From contig OY987299.1 in NCBI GenBank assembly GCA_963920635.1, positions 64,896,692-64,960,691 of the forward strand: 64,000 nt of DNA, given 5' to 3'. Both the position numbers and the translations under genes were made by a program. The number at the start of each line of letters is the position of its first letter. The stretch's first letter is position 1. Positions 54,081 through 64,000 of the stretch are shown here, piece after piece. The notes beneath the pieces were generated by a model. The model had not been told where the DNA came from. It searched no databases and saw nothing but the letters and a program-made list of their open reading frames with translations. The DNA comes from Pseudeuparius sepicola. Its lineage: Eukaryota > Arthropoda > Insecta > Coleoptera > Anthribidae.

Positions 54081-54705
54081 ATGGTATAGTCTTACATATT
54101 TCTTTCGTGTGCTGTAGCGATATTTTGAATAATTAAAAAATACTGTCGCGCGTGTCTTGTGAGAACGAGTTCTGACGCGGTACTCAACCGGGAGGCGCTT
54201 CGATAAATCGCGCGTGTGTAGAGAGAGACTGTTTTTGTGAGCGGTGGTTGCTGTGTTTTTTGGGAGAACGAATCCGGACGAATGCAGCTGATATGAAAAT
54301 AGTTTGAGGGAACTTGAGCTTTGAGATTTTTTTATTATTGTCTGTTTGTATTGAGTTTTTTCATAATATTTTCGTATCTCCACATATTATGAACTGACTT
54401 GGAGGGCGAGAAATGTAAGTAAAATACCTTTATATGGGCGTTGGCTGTGACGTCATAAGCTAATTACGTGGAGGAGACTGGAAATTTTCAGGGTGATGTG
54501 GTCTTCATAATTTTTGTTTCAATTATTATTTGAAGTATGTAACGTTGTAGGTTTGGATGGATAATTATTACAACAATAATGTTTAACGAAAGACAGAGGA
54601 AAGGAATGCGTTTGTAATTTTTTAGTAGATCTAGGACAAATAGAAGTTATTTGTTTATTTCATGAAAATAGAGCATAATATATGCTATACAGCGATATGT
54701 AAGTC

Positions 54706-54814
54706 AATAATAGTTATTTATGTACCAAAGCACTGAAGTTCAACTTTTTATGACTCATGTGAAATAAACCACATGAGTCATAAAAAGAACTTCAGTGCCG
54801 AGGTACATATTATA
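54706..54814. mobile_element. Repeat 'DE', hairpin end (copy in right TIR)
   Basis: AATAGTTATTTATGTACCAA, GCACTGAAGTTCAAC and the ATGACTCATGTG/CACATGAGTCAT hairpin match 39,570-39,705, with a shorter loop. The rest of this copy resumes at 56,255, after a MITE and a LINE piece. Confidence 0.75.
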
Positions 54815-55047
54815 CACTTCCCCCAAAAATTAACGCACCACCAAAAAATACCCAAAAGTTTAAAGTAAATTTTTGTCAAAACCAATAGTCCGATTTGGAC
54901 GAATTTTTTTTTTTTGAATGATAGGTTGTCTTTTCCAGAACGTTGGTGTACTAACTGTATTTGTGTAGAAACCTCTTTTTTATAAATACCGGGTGTCTCA
55001 ATTATAGCCTGTTTTTTTTTGGTGGTGCGTTAATTTTTGGGGAAGTG
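54815..55047. mobile_element. Tc1/mariner-type MITE, 233 bp, TA target duplication
   Basis: Ends CACTTCCCCCAAAAATTAAC and inverse TTAATTTTTGGGGAAGTG, with inverted GCACCACC continuing both arms, flanked by TA on each side. T-rich interior, no ORF. Confidence 0.88.
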
Positions 55048-55062
55048 TATTTTTAAACCCTG

Positions 55063-56250
55063 GTGGGGCTGCCTCCATTGGGCGCGGTAGTGGAGTACGA
55101 GGCGGTGAAGGCGGCCCTCAGATTAGAGGGCCTCAACCTTTGGGTCGCCAGTGGCTCGGTCCACGGGCACCGGCAGCTGTGGTCAGAGCTAAGAGAGGAG
55201 GTGCCCATCCTGGAAATGAGAAGGGATGTGCAGACTCCTTCCATCGGCTTCCACGGCCGACTTCACTTTGTCTTTCCAGACAGGGAGGGGTGGGCCGAAG
55301 GAAATAGCGACGCCCAGGGCGGGCTTCGTCTGGTATACAGACGGATCCAAAATGGGGAATGGAACGGGGGCAGGGGCCTTTTGTCAGGGACTGGCCAGGA
55401 GGCTGACCACCCCCCTCGGGGAGCACACCACCGTGTTTCAAGCGGAGGTGTTCGCCATTATGATGGGAGCAGAGGAATCGTTCAGGCTTAGAATCAGGGG
55501 CCGTAGGCTGACCTTCTGCTCTGATAGTAAAGCGGCGTTACAGGCGCTGAGAGCTAACCGTACTTGGTCCCCATTGGTGGAGGACTGTAGAACGAGTTTG
55601 CTCAAGTTGGTAGCCGAAGGGAACAGGGTCGTTCTATCGTGGGTGCCAGGTCACGCGGGCATAGCGGGGAATGAGACTGCGGACCTACTGGCTAGAGGGA
55701 TCCATGAGAAGACCGGTGGGGCCTGAACCAATATTGGGGATTGCACCACGGGTAGCAATTGGAGCCCTGGACGAATGGCTGCATGGCAGGTTCGTCGAGG
55801 AGTGGCGCAGGGCCCCGGGGATGGGGCAGACCAGGCTCATGATTCGTGGGCCGTCGTCCGTCCTGTCTAGAGAGCTGCTGCGTCTGCCTAGGACAGAGTT
55901 GAGGGGAGTGGTGAGGGTCCTAACTGGGCACTGCTGCCTGGCTCGCCACCTGCACCTTATAGGGGTGGGAGGGGAGTCGGAGTGCAGATGGTGTCTGGAG
56001 GATGAGGAGACACCGCACCACTTGGTTACTGAATGCCCTGCACTTGACAGGGTGAGATTCGAGTCCTCTGGCTGAGCCAAGCGGAGCGCAGAGGATGTGT
56101 ATGGTGTCGGGGTGGGTGAGCTGCGGGCCTTCATTAAGAGGGCCGGCTTGCTGGCCGCCGTGTGACGCTGGCCGTGGGGGCACAACGGGCCCACTGTGGC
56201 CTACGATTTAAGGCGGCCACCCCCTGCACTGGATAGGACAGGATAGGATT
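55063..56250 (+). pseudogene. RNase H-bearing LINE (I/R1-like), 3' part of ORF2
   Basis: Starts at GLPPLGAVVEYEAVKAALRL; frameshifts near 55,290 and 55,695 separate three well-kept frames. The RNase H domain is complete in key residues: YTDGSKMGNGTGAGAF (Asp), TVFQAEVFAIMM (Glu), CSDSKAALQAL (Asp), VVLSWVPGHAGIAGNETADL (His, Asp). It is followed by VVRVLTGHCCLARHLHL and a CRWCLEDEETPHHLVTECPA Cys/His motif. The 3' end has GGCGGCCACCCCCTGCACTG with a GATAGGACAGGATAGGA tail. GC-rich compared with its neighbours. Same family as 9,945-11,330. 5'-truncated on insertion. Confidence 0.85.
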
Positions 56251-56254
56251 ATAT

Positions 56255-56640
56255 TTTTTTGAAATCGGAAAAAAATGTTTTATTAGGCAAGAAAATAATA
56301 ATAAGGGATCACCCGTCCATGAACCGACTGCGCGCGGCGTTGCTTGACTTTGACGATCGCTCTACCTAGGTCAGGAAAACCAAACTGCTGCTTGTTGTGC
56401 AGCCTCCGTAATAAATTTATTGATATTCAAATCTACTAAAATATGTATTTCACATTCACATTTCGCAATGTGTATGAATAGTTAAATGGGCCTTTATTGG
56501 CCGGGTTTTGAATATTTGGTCACTTTTGACGGGCGACGGCTCCGGGTCTGACGTTTGATGTTTACATCTCGCCAAGGCCTACTTATTGAAAAAATCGTAC
56601 AATAATGGATTACTTCAGTGCCGATTTCAAGAAAAATTAA
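56255..56640 (-). mobile_element. Repeat 'DE', 5S-bearing part (copy in right TIR)
   Basis: Direct-orientation match to 39,712-40,180, with deletions. The 5S-like segment (56,304-56,370) is kept: GGGATCACCCGTCCATGAAC, then GCGCGGCGTTGCTTGACTTT. Ends at GCCGATTTCAAGAAAAA. Confidence 0.75.
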
Positions 56641-57114
56641 TTATTAGGCGCGGTAGGTGAAAAAAACTTGAGTTTTTTAGTAGTTCTGTGGTTGCAAAGA
56701 GGAAAATAATTGATAAATAATCATTTATTGCTCTAATTACGCAAATAGATCATAATACGGTATACAGTACATTGTACTTTTTATTACAGCAAAAGGATAA
56801 ATACGTAATAGTGTAATTAGTGAAAAAATTCGGGAAAATAGCGTAAGAGTCTATTTTAAATGGTTCTTCACGTTCACGTTCTTCAAATTTCGCAGAAATA
56901 CGTAATAAATAGTGTAATTAGTTAAAAAATGCTGGAAAAGAGCGTAGTAACCTATTTTTTTAACTAGTTCTTCACGTACAGACTGCGTAATCGATAAATA
57001 ATTATTTATTGTGCGAATTTCGCGAAAATAGATACCCGTCGCATTGTAAATACATTACGCGGCAATTACACGGTATGTTGGGTGCGGGGTGCAAAGGGAA
57101 GTCATACGCTCGGT

Positions 57115-57124
57115 GCGCATGCGC
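57115..57124. promoter_or_regulatory. Palindromic GCGCATGCGC motif in right TIR
   Basis: Mirror of 38,208-38,217, within a GC-rich patch about 125 bp from the element end. Confidence 0.4.
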
Positions 57125-57246
57125 GGGGGGGCGGGGAAAAGTGGACGTGGCCAGGGGCGTAGGAGTGGGGGTAATGTACGAATAAGGAGTGGGGGGACCA
57201 AAAAACGTGTGGGGAGACTATTTACAACTCGCTATAATATACCTCT

Positions 57247-59045
57247 GAGGTTCCATAATGTCGAAAATCGTGCCGGCCGGAATTTCAAAAATTCATAAAA
57301 TAGAAAAATCCATTTTTAGAAAAAAATGTTTTCAGGGAAATAGCATACCTAGGGATGAATCTTACTAACCATACCAAAAATTCGGGCCGCGAGGTTCTGG
57401 AACACGTCAAAAAATTGACATGAATGTCGAAAAGCGCGCTGGCCGGAATTTCAAAAATTCATAAAATTGAAAAATCCGCATAGGAAAAAATGTTTTTAGG
57501 GAAATGGCATCCCTAGGGACGTATGTTACTAACAACACAAAAAAAAATCTGGCCGCGAGGTTCCGTAACACGTCAAAAATTGACATAAATGTCGAAAAGC
57601 GCGCCGGCCGGAATTTCAAAAATTCATAAAATTGAAAAGAAAAACTTAGGAAAAAATGTTTTCAGGGAAATAGCATAACTAGGGACGCATCTTACTCACC
57701 ATACCAAAAAATCGGGCCGCGAGGTTCCGGAACATGTCAAAAAATTGACGTGTCGAAAAGCGCGCTGGCCGGAAATAAAAAAAATCATAAAATTGAAACC
57801 GGCTTGAAAAATTTAAATAATTTTCCAGTGAATTACCATGCTGCTACATTATAAATAATACGTTTAGGAAAAAATGTTTTCAGGGAAATAGTATCCCTAG
57901 GGATTTATCTTACTAACGATACTAAAAAATCGGCCCGCGCGGTTCCGGAACACGTCAAAAAATTGAAATGAATATCAAAAAGCGCGCCGGCCGGAATTTC
58001 AAAAATTCATAAAATTGAAAAATCTACTTAGGAAAAAAATGTTTTCAGGGAAATGGCATCCCTACGGACGTATGTTACTAACGATACAAAAAAAATCTGG
58101 CCGCTAGGTTCCGTAACACGTCAAAAACTTGACATGAATGTCGAAAAGCGCGCCGGCCGGAATTTTAAAGATTCGTAAAATTGAAAAATCCATTTAGGCA
58201 AAACATGCTTTCGGGGAAATGGCATCTCTAGGGACGTATCTTCCTAATGATACCAAAAAATCGGCCTGCGAGGTCCCGTAAGACGTCAAAAAATTGACAT
58301 AAATGTCGAACAGCGCTACGGCCGGAATTTCAAAAATTCATAAAATCGAAAAAAACACTTAGGAAAAAATGTTTTCACGGAAATAGCATCCCTAGAGACG
58401 TATCTTACTAACGATATAAAAAACGGGCCGGCCGGAATTACAAAAATTCATAAAATTTAAAAAACCACTTAGGAAAATGTTTTCAGGGAAATAGCATCCC
58501 TAGGGACGTACTTCCTAATGATACCAAAAACTGGCCAGCGAGGTTCCGTAAGACGTCAAAAAATTGACATGAATGTCGAAAAGCGTGCCGGCCAGAATTT
58601 AAACAATTCATAAAATTGAAAAATCTATTTGGGCAAAAAAATGTTTTCAGGGTCTAACTAAGGATATTAAAAAATATGACCGCGAGGTTACGGAACACGT
58701 AAAAAAGTGATATAAATGTCGAAAAGCAAGCCGGACGGAATTTAAAATCAAAATTTAAAAATCGACATAGGCAAAAAATGTTTTCAGGGAAATGGCATTC
58801 CTAGGGACGTATCTTCCCAAAGATACCGAATATGGAACCGCGAGGTTCGGGAAGATGTCAAAAAATTGACATGAAAAGAGAACAGCTGGTCGGCATTTAA
58901 AAAATTTATAAAATTTAAAAATCGATTTAGAGAAAAGAGGTCCCCAAGGACGTTTCTAACTAACGGTACCAAACAGTAAGACCGCGAGGTGGAACACGTT
59001 AAAAAAGTTGCATGAATGTCGAAAAGCGCGCCGGTCGGCATTTAA
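57247..59045 (+). repeat. ~165-bp satellite array, right part (about 10-11 units)
   Basis: TGTTTTCAGGGAAAT or a variant recurs near 57,328, 57,491, 57,656, 57,873, 58,040, 58,208, 58,367, 58,477, 58,640 and 58,780, most 159-168 bp apart. Irregular spacings (217, 110, 140) mark a ~50-bp insertion near 57,790-57,860 and two shortened units. Shared motifs: AAAGCGCGCCGGCCGGAATT, CCGCGAGGTTCCG, CACGTCAAAAAATTGACAT. Units decay towards 59,045. Confidence 0.9.
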
Positions 59046-59374
59046 AAGTTTAAAAATGGATTTACGGATTTTATGAAAGTAAAAATACAGTGTCATAAAT
59101 TTAATTTTGACACCTCTGTATCAACGGGATTCTTCAACGGATTTTTGAAAATTTGGTGTAGATGGTGGAAGCATCTAATATCTGCACAAATATTTATCCT
59201 TAGTATCCTAGTGGCATAAATTTAAGGCACATTTTCGGAAAAAGATATATTGTGGACATTTTTATACCAAATTCCGGATAATTTACAGTTAGCAATAGGC
59301 ATATTATTATTGTTATTACAAATAGTCGAATTACATTACGGACTTAAGCTTGCAAAAAATTGTAACATTATGAA
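59046..59374. other. Unassigned stretch after the satellite
   Basis: AT-rich; no gene, repeat or inverted end recognised. Confidence 0.4.
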
Positions 59375-60794
59375 TTAAAGTGAATCCTATGTATTTTGAG
59401 GCGGTCTTTCCGAAAAAAGCAAAACAAAATGTAGCCCCGGGTCGAAATTGCCCAAATTTGGGGTTATGTTCATTTTTCAATTTTGCGCAGGCGTATCTTG
59501 GAAACGAATCAATATTTTGAAACGGGGTTTACACCATTTTAAAGCATAGGAAAAATGGCAATTTTTATGTCCCTTGAAAAAGTTTGATCCGAGGCACCGT
59601 TCCCGAGATATAGACGATTGAAATGTATGTAGTATTTTGAGAAAAAATTGGGTGCTGAAGGCCGAAAATTTGAATGTTAGAACACTAAAGTTTTCATAAC
59701 TTTGGTAAAAATTAAGATATTTGAAAAAACAAAAATGCGTTTTGAATGTAAGGGACGAGACTATTGATATCCAGAGGGACGAAAAATCCCAAAATTGGGC
59801 ATATGGCGGAGGGGCAAAGTGTACCCATGACCTAATTTCATTGGTTGCCTGTAACAGGCAAACTATTTGAAATTTTGTAATGCCACTTACAGAGCTTACT
59901 CTTGAATGTCCATTCTTATGTTTGTATGAGTTTTACCGAAATCGGACTATAATTGGCAAAGATATCAAAGAATTAAAATATTTTTTTCCCCAAAAAAAAT
60001 ATTTTTTTTGAAAATCTGAAATGGCACAAAAATGCCAAAAATGCACCCAATGACTAGAATTTTTTTTCAGTACCTCAATGTGTCTAGAATACCACTACGT
60101 TATAGAAAATTCTTCAAAAATATTTTATCTATTTTTCTGACATTGTTCATTGTGTGAGTACCAAAAAAACATGGTTTTTGGGAAAAGTTGCCTAAAACTG
60201 GCAATTTTCAATTACTTGGTCTGAAAGGTGGGCAAACCTAAATTGGATGTCGTCTCAACATGTGTACGAAGTTACAAGTCTGTATGTCTATTCTAAGTTG
60301 TAGAATTCTCCCGACAAAAGTCCCGTTACACGCGCTCCGCTGGATCCAAAAATCGTACAGTGTCACTATTGAAGTAGGCACCATAAGGGATTTTTTTTAT
60401 TTTTGGATAAAATGTTAATTTGACTTTGCCATCGATTTGTGCTTGTCAGAGGATGAAAATGGCGTCACAAGAGTCGACCACGTGACTTGCGGTATCTGTC
60501 AAAATTTACATTTTTTTTCAAAAATTATCCAAAATCGGCTTTATTTGACACATTTCCGATAAAAGTTATTAGAAAAAGTTGTTTCTTTTGCAATTTTTGG
60601 CCTACATACCAATTTTCAGAGACAACATTTAACTTCTTGCGTGTTTTTGTAAAAAAAATTCCAAACATTTCAACTAAAATGTATTTATTGAAAGTTGTAT
60701 TTTTACCTAACCTAACCAGTTGATTTCTTAGAAAATCTCTATTTGGTTTAAAAAATTATATCAAGCTTGGTGCAAAGTTGATTTAATTTCAAAG

Positions 60795-61064
60795 GTTTGA
60801 TGAACACAAACCTAGTCTATTTTTCACGTCGTTAAATACTTTCATCTAAAAGGAGTTATGTAAAGAGAATACAAATAAATGAACACATTTGGTTCATTTG
60901 GAAATTAAATTAGCGGTTCCCGATGGAAATTTATCTCTTATAAAAGTTTAAGTAAAAAAAATGAGTGGGTTATGGAGACAGTAACTATTGCCTACATAAT
61001 TCCTTTTAGATGAATGTATTTAACGACGTGAAAAATAGACTACGCTTGTGTTCATATTTGTCAT
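60795..61064. mobile_element. MITE with ~70-bp inverted ends
   Basis: Left AACACAAACCTAGTCTATTT, CACGTCGTTAAATACTTTCA, TCTAAAAGGA mirrors right TCCTTTTAGATGAATGTATT, TAACGACGTG, AAAATAGACTACGCTTGTGTT. Interior 130 bp, no ORF. Confidence 0.85.
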
Positions 61065-61504
61065 CATTAAAAATGTAATTGGACACAAATGGAAAACTTT
61101 TTTATTATTAATTTCTCAGAAAATTTTATTATTGATAAAAGTTGGTGCATCATTTCAAACTCAAAACGCATATACCAAAATTTAAATATCTCTTTTCGGA
61201 TACGAGGTAGATTCAAAAATGTCAAAATAGGTCAAGAGTAAACTACCCTTATTTTTTAAAATACGGTAAAAAGTTACTTACAAAAGTTGTTTGGAATCAA
61301 AAGTGGATGTCAGATTTAAAGTCACAGCCACTTAGTCAAAAAAAAAAAAGAAATTTAACTTTTTTGTATTTTTTTCGATCACCCTGTGTATTACAAAAAA
61401 AAAACAAAATACCGCAAGCGCAACTTATCATCGGATAACACATGAATTTGCTACTTAACTTTAATTTTGTTCGATTAGCAGCTAGAAATTTAAATTAATC
61501 GAAA

Positions 61505-61924
61505 TCAGAGTTTAAAAATATTAAATTTTTGTGTCCATTGAATAAAATAAGTAGTTTTTTTGGCAAATTTTAATAATAAATAATTTAAATGAAAACAGTA
61601 ACTAAAAATAAATTTGCCAAAAAATTTGTTCAACTCTGTTTGCCTTTGGGACAGCAGCATTTTAGGATTCTCAATAACGGAGAGGACATTATCCATTTCA
61701 TTATCTTCGTTACCTGTTACATTTTTTCTATGTGGTACTTGATATTTATTTTGCACTGAACCGAACTGCTTAAAACTCCTAAGAATTTTTGCCACAGTTG
61801 AGTAGTTGATGTTTTTGTCTGGATGTCGTTCATTGAAAATATCTGATGTTTCTCGACAAGTATGATAATTATCACCGTGTATTAAAACAATTTCAACTTT
61901 ATCTTGAACACTAAGTGCAGGCAT
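61505..61924 (-). pseudogene. Mariner-type transposase N-terminal DNA-binding domain (DUF4817-like)
   Basis: ATG at 61,924 (MPALSVQDKVEIVLIHGDNY). RETSDIFNERHPDKNINYST then VAKILRSFKQFGSVQNK form a helix-turn-helix of the DUF4817 type, and PHRKNVTGNEDNEMDNVLSV, ENPKMLLSQRQTELN the usual linker. After TELN the sequence turns into unrelated Phe/Lys-rich residues and the catalytic domain is missing. The open frame extends upstream to 62,086, but that part includes terminal-repeat sequence and no similarity. It would bind the element's ends. Probably the same broad group as the remnant at 17,385-17,708. Confidence 0.75.
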
Positions 61925-62190
61925 AGTTGCAGAATGACAATAACGGAGTTTGACATGTAAAATAATTCTTCGCAGACAATTATTGTTTTCAAAGCCAACT
62001 TTGCAAGAGTTATTATTGGCCATAGCATGGATTATCCTATTAATCTCGTATTTTGTTCGATAGGTACCTCTAAGAAAATTTTCCATGGGAAAATCCGGAA
62101 AACCCGGTTTTTCCCAATTTAGAAAATTTCGACCCGGGGCTACATTTTATTTTTTATTTTTTTGGACAGAGCGCATCAAAATACATGAGA

Positions 62191-63831
62191 TACAATTTAT
62201 TTCATCCAGTTACAATTTAATGCAAGCTCGATGGGTCTTTTTTTCGTAATTTAATTAGACTATAATGTCAGACATTATAGCGAAGCCATATATAGGTCTG
62301 TGCTATTATTATTAAATTATAGTTTTAATTATTATTATTTAATTATAATTTAAAAACGCAAAAATCAATTTTGATTTTTAAAAGCAGTACACACATTATG
62401 AACTTAGATTTTTGCTAAAAGTGGTAGGTATAGTATTTCTAAAGTCACTTGGAACAGCATAAAAACATGTGAATTTTATACGGGTGATTTCGGCTGATAA
62501 GTCTGGTATTTTTACCAGTAGCAGAGCGTTGTAAAAGCTATGAAATAGATCGCGCCTCGTATATCACTGTGTTCCAAGTGAGTTCATTTATATTTTACCA
62601 GGGTAGCTCGAGAACAGGCTCTTCCTGCAATGAAATACGAGTCAAAACACTTTTTTAACCATATTAGACCGCACCTGGTATTATAAGTAAAATGAGATGA
62701 AGGAGACAGAGACGATAGATATTGCAGTAAAAACAATTGACTGCATGCTCGCCTAATAAAATATATCACCAATACTTGCATGGGCTACACTGTTCGACGG
62801 CCGGCCGCTTGTACAGCGAAATGCGGTGGATAGGCGTGCGATAATTTCACAGATTTTAGGATATACTTGCGTAAATAGTTGTAATCGATGTGGCTTTTTA
62901 GAGACCTTTTGACAATATTGTATGGTGCATTAACCTTTACGTTGTGTTTGACGACAACCTTAAAAAACCCTTAAAAGTGAAATATTATGTTGCTTTTAGA
63001 ACATGAATATCTTTAAAAAACTGCGTGACGCTTATGTCCTATATTGAGTTTTTTTATGCAATTAGAGTTTTTTTATGCTGTTTCAAGTGACTTTAAAAAT
63101 ACTATACCTACTAATGATATCCCCATTTGCTCATCCCAAATCTGTACCAATGGAATGGATATATTAGAATTAAAATTTGTGCAAGGAGTTCAATCGAGAC
63201 TCCTACATCAACAAATCCATGAAATCCTAGCAAAGGTGTCAAGATGAAATAATGTGAGATGCCCTGCAAAAGGGTTTTTGTAGCAAACGAAAGAGGGTGC
63301 AAATTGTAAATTAAGACAGAAGAATCTACTACGATAAGGTCAGTCCTTAAGGGGGAACCTAAAATACCTTGCAGGAATAAACTACTAGTGTAGTGTTTAT
63401 AGTAGGTAAATCCGACCGAAAAAGCAAACGCCGATGCCAAACTCGCACCGAAAACCAAATATGCTATAAAGCTATTGTTTAGGTTAAGTTAAAAACTCAC
63501 ACGATGTACTAGTCTATAAAGTATAGAAGGATAAGAATGTATGTTATTAGTAATAATAAACGGTTTAAAAAAAAAATGGCGATTGCCGAACGGCAATGTT
63601 TTATCTAGACAGCATACTCGCATTGTATTTTTAAGTTTTTTTTCTACTCCTATGCTAGTAACATACCTTTTAAGTGACGGTTTAGGTTATAAGTAAGCCC
63701 ATTGTTACGAACACTGACACGTAATGACTGACACGTAATGACTGATACGTAATAAAAAAAATTACGTATATGTTCTTAATTAAAACGCAATTATCACGGG
63801 TGCCTTGTTAGCGCGGCATCAATAGATTTGC
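62191..63831. other. Unassigned stretch, no supported gene
   Basis: Overlapping short ORFs on both strands (for example a 115-codon minus frame at 63,111-63,458) show no domain. A short tandem repeat at 63,713-63,755 repeats ACTGACACGTAATG two and a half times. Confidence 0.45.
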
Positions 63832-64000
63832 CAGAGGCCTCGGCAACTAAATTCCACATGAGTCATAAAAAGTTGAACTTCAGTGCCTTGGTACATAAAT
63901 ACCTATTTCTTGAAATCCCGGCAGTGAAGTGTCCCAAAATCGTCATTAAAATATCAGAAATCCGCACTGAAGTAGCACATTATTGTACGATTTTTTCAAT
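63832..64000 (-). mobile_element. Repeat 'DE', partial third copy at window edge
   Basis: CCACATGAGTCATAAAAAGT, TTGAACTTCAGTGCCTTGGT and ACATAAATA are the inverse of the hairpin's left half. Next, TTCTTGAAATC...GTCCCAAAATCGTCATTAAA and ATTATTGTACGATTTTTTCA are the inverse of the far end of the same repeat, so head and tail of the unit are joined here. It continues beyond the window. Confidence 0.7.

Larger units (their letters stand above)
38110..57246. mobile_element. Maverick/Polinton element, 19.1 kb including nested insertions
   Basis: Termini are AGTAGTATATTATAGAGAG on the left and, as inverse, AGAGGTATATTATAGCGAG on the right: the AG...CT ends, 6-bp duplication and long TIRs expected of Polintons. 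The core (42,330-53,068) encodes integrase and a set of virion-type genes, transcribed away from a divergent centre near 45,400. The TIRs are about 4.2 kb each as they stand, with nested insertions. DNA polymerase B and the FtsK-type ATPase are not seen, and every recognised gene is broken, so the copy is dead. Confidence 0.9.
53069..57246 (-). repeat. Maverick right terminal inverted repeat (with nested insertions)
   Basis: Inverse of the left TIR in blocks 53,069-54,480, 54,480-54,705 and 56,660-57,246. It contains a ~345-bp tandem duplication (53,413-54,080) and a compound insertion at 54,706-56,640. The palindrome and the 38,607-39,227 segment of the left TIR are absent. Confidence 0.88.
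59375..62190 (-). mobile_element. Mariner-like element, ~2.8 kb, inverted ends
   Basis: ATGTATTTTGAGGCGGTCTT and ATGTAGCCCCGGGTCGAAAT at 59,390-59,445 are mirrored at 62,118-62,186 (ATTTCGACCCGGGGCTACAT; GAGCGCATCAAAATACAT). It encodes a DNA-binding domain at its right side and contains a nested MITE (60,795-61,064). The stretch 59,450-60,780 holds no supported gene; a catalytic domain is not seen. Confidence 0.65.

Noticed and set aside
55133..56194. Minus-strand ORFs of 102, 169 and 87 codons
   Set aside because: They overlap the RNase H LINE frames, which have clear homology; they are shadows of GC-rich coding DNA.
57089..57298. 69-codon Gly/Arg-rich ORF at the right Maverick end
   Set aside because: It is GC-rich TIR sequence running into the satellite; its mirror in the left TIR is not conserved as protein.
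57247..59045. Regular repeats that could suggest a CRISPR-like array
   Set aside because: Units are ~165 bp and similar throughout, with no unique spacers; the genome is eukaryotic. It is satellite DNA.
63111..63458. 115-codon minus-strand ORF with hydrophobic stretches
   Set aside because: The overlapping plus strand is also open in part; there is no domain and no splice or polyA support.

Overview
The window is eukaryotic nuclear DNA, almost certainly from an insect. It is AT-rich, has no operon-like gene packing, and contains one 59-nt GT-AG intron with a branch-point-like motif and AATAAA signals. It is dominated by insect-type transposable elements: Ty3/gypsy, R1/I-like and CR1/Jockey-like LINEs, pogo/Tigger, ZMYM-type hAT, Tc1 and mariner relatives, many CAGGGTG-ended foldback MITEs and a Maverick/Polinton. 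The order (hemipteran, beetle or other) cannot be settled from the sequence. Only two pieces look like possible host genes: a spliced ORF at 3,870-4,261 (+) and a terminal exon at 29,263-29,560 (-).

Layout. 1-2,050: gag and the start of pol of a gypsy-type LTR element (-), with a primer-binding site and the inner edge of an LTR. 3,870-4,335: short spliced ORF. 4,390-9,480: Tc1 relic, 150-bp tandem repeat, MITE, pogo/Tigger pseudogene, minisatellite. 9,945-11,330: 3' part of an RNase H LINE (-). 11,640-13,530: repeats, a MITE and a 159-bp satellite. 13,542-14,983: hAT pseudogene. 15,905-18,328: three inverted-repeat elements, one with about 550-bp TIRs around a mariner transposase remnant. 18,618-27,275: a giant inverted repeat with two 4-kb arms around a 0.67-kb loop; both arms carry the same nested MITEs. 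27,276-32,345: foldback MITEs and the host-like terminal exon. 32,950-36,960: CR1/Jockey-like LINE (-), lacking its RT core and broken by a MITE.

38,110-57,246 is the centrepiece: a decayed Maverick/Polinton, the integrating virus-like DNA element family. It has AG...CT termini, long terminal inverted repeats and a 6-bp target duplication (GAGGTT), and it sits inside a ~165-bp satellite that resumes in the same orientation on the other side (37,815-38,109 and 57,247-59,045). Its core holds, on the minus strand, integrase and two unnamed genes, and on the plus strand a phospholipase-A2-like protein, a pX-like basic protein, an adenain-like protease, an unnamed gene, a minor-capsid-like gene, a zinc-ribbon ORF and a double-jelly-roll capsid gene. 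I see no DNA polymerase B or packaging ATPase. All these genes are broken. Five later insertions or rearrangements are nested in it, including a 3.55-kb transposon that splits the minor-capsid gene with a TATA duplication, and a repeat carrying a 5S-rRNA-like segment found in both TIRs.

59,375-62,190: a further mariner-like element with a DUF4817-type DNA-binding domain. The window ends inside another copy of the 5S-bearing repeat family.
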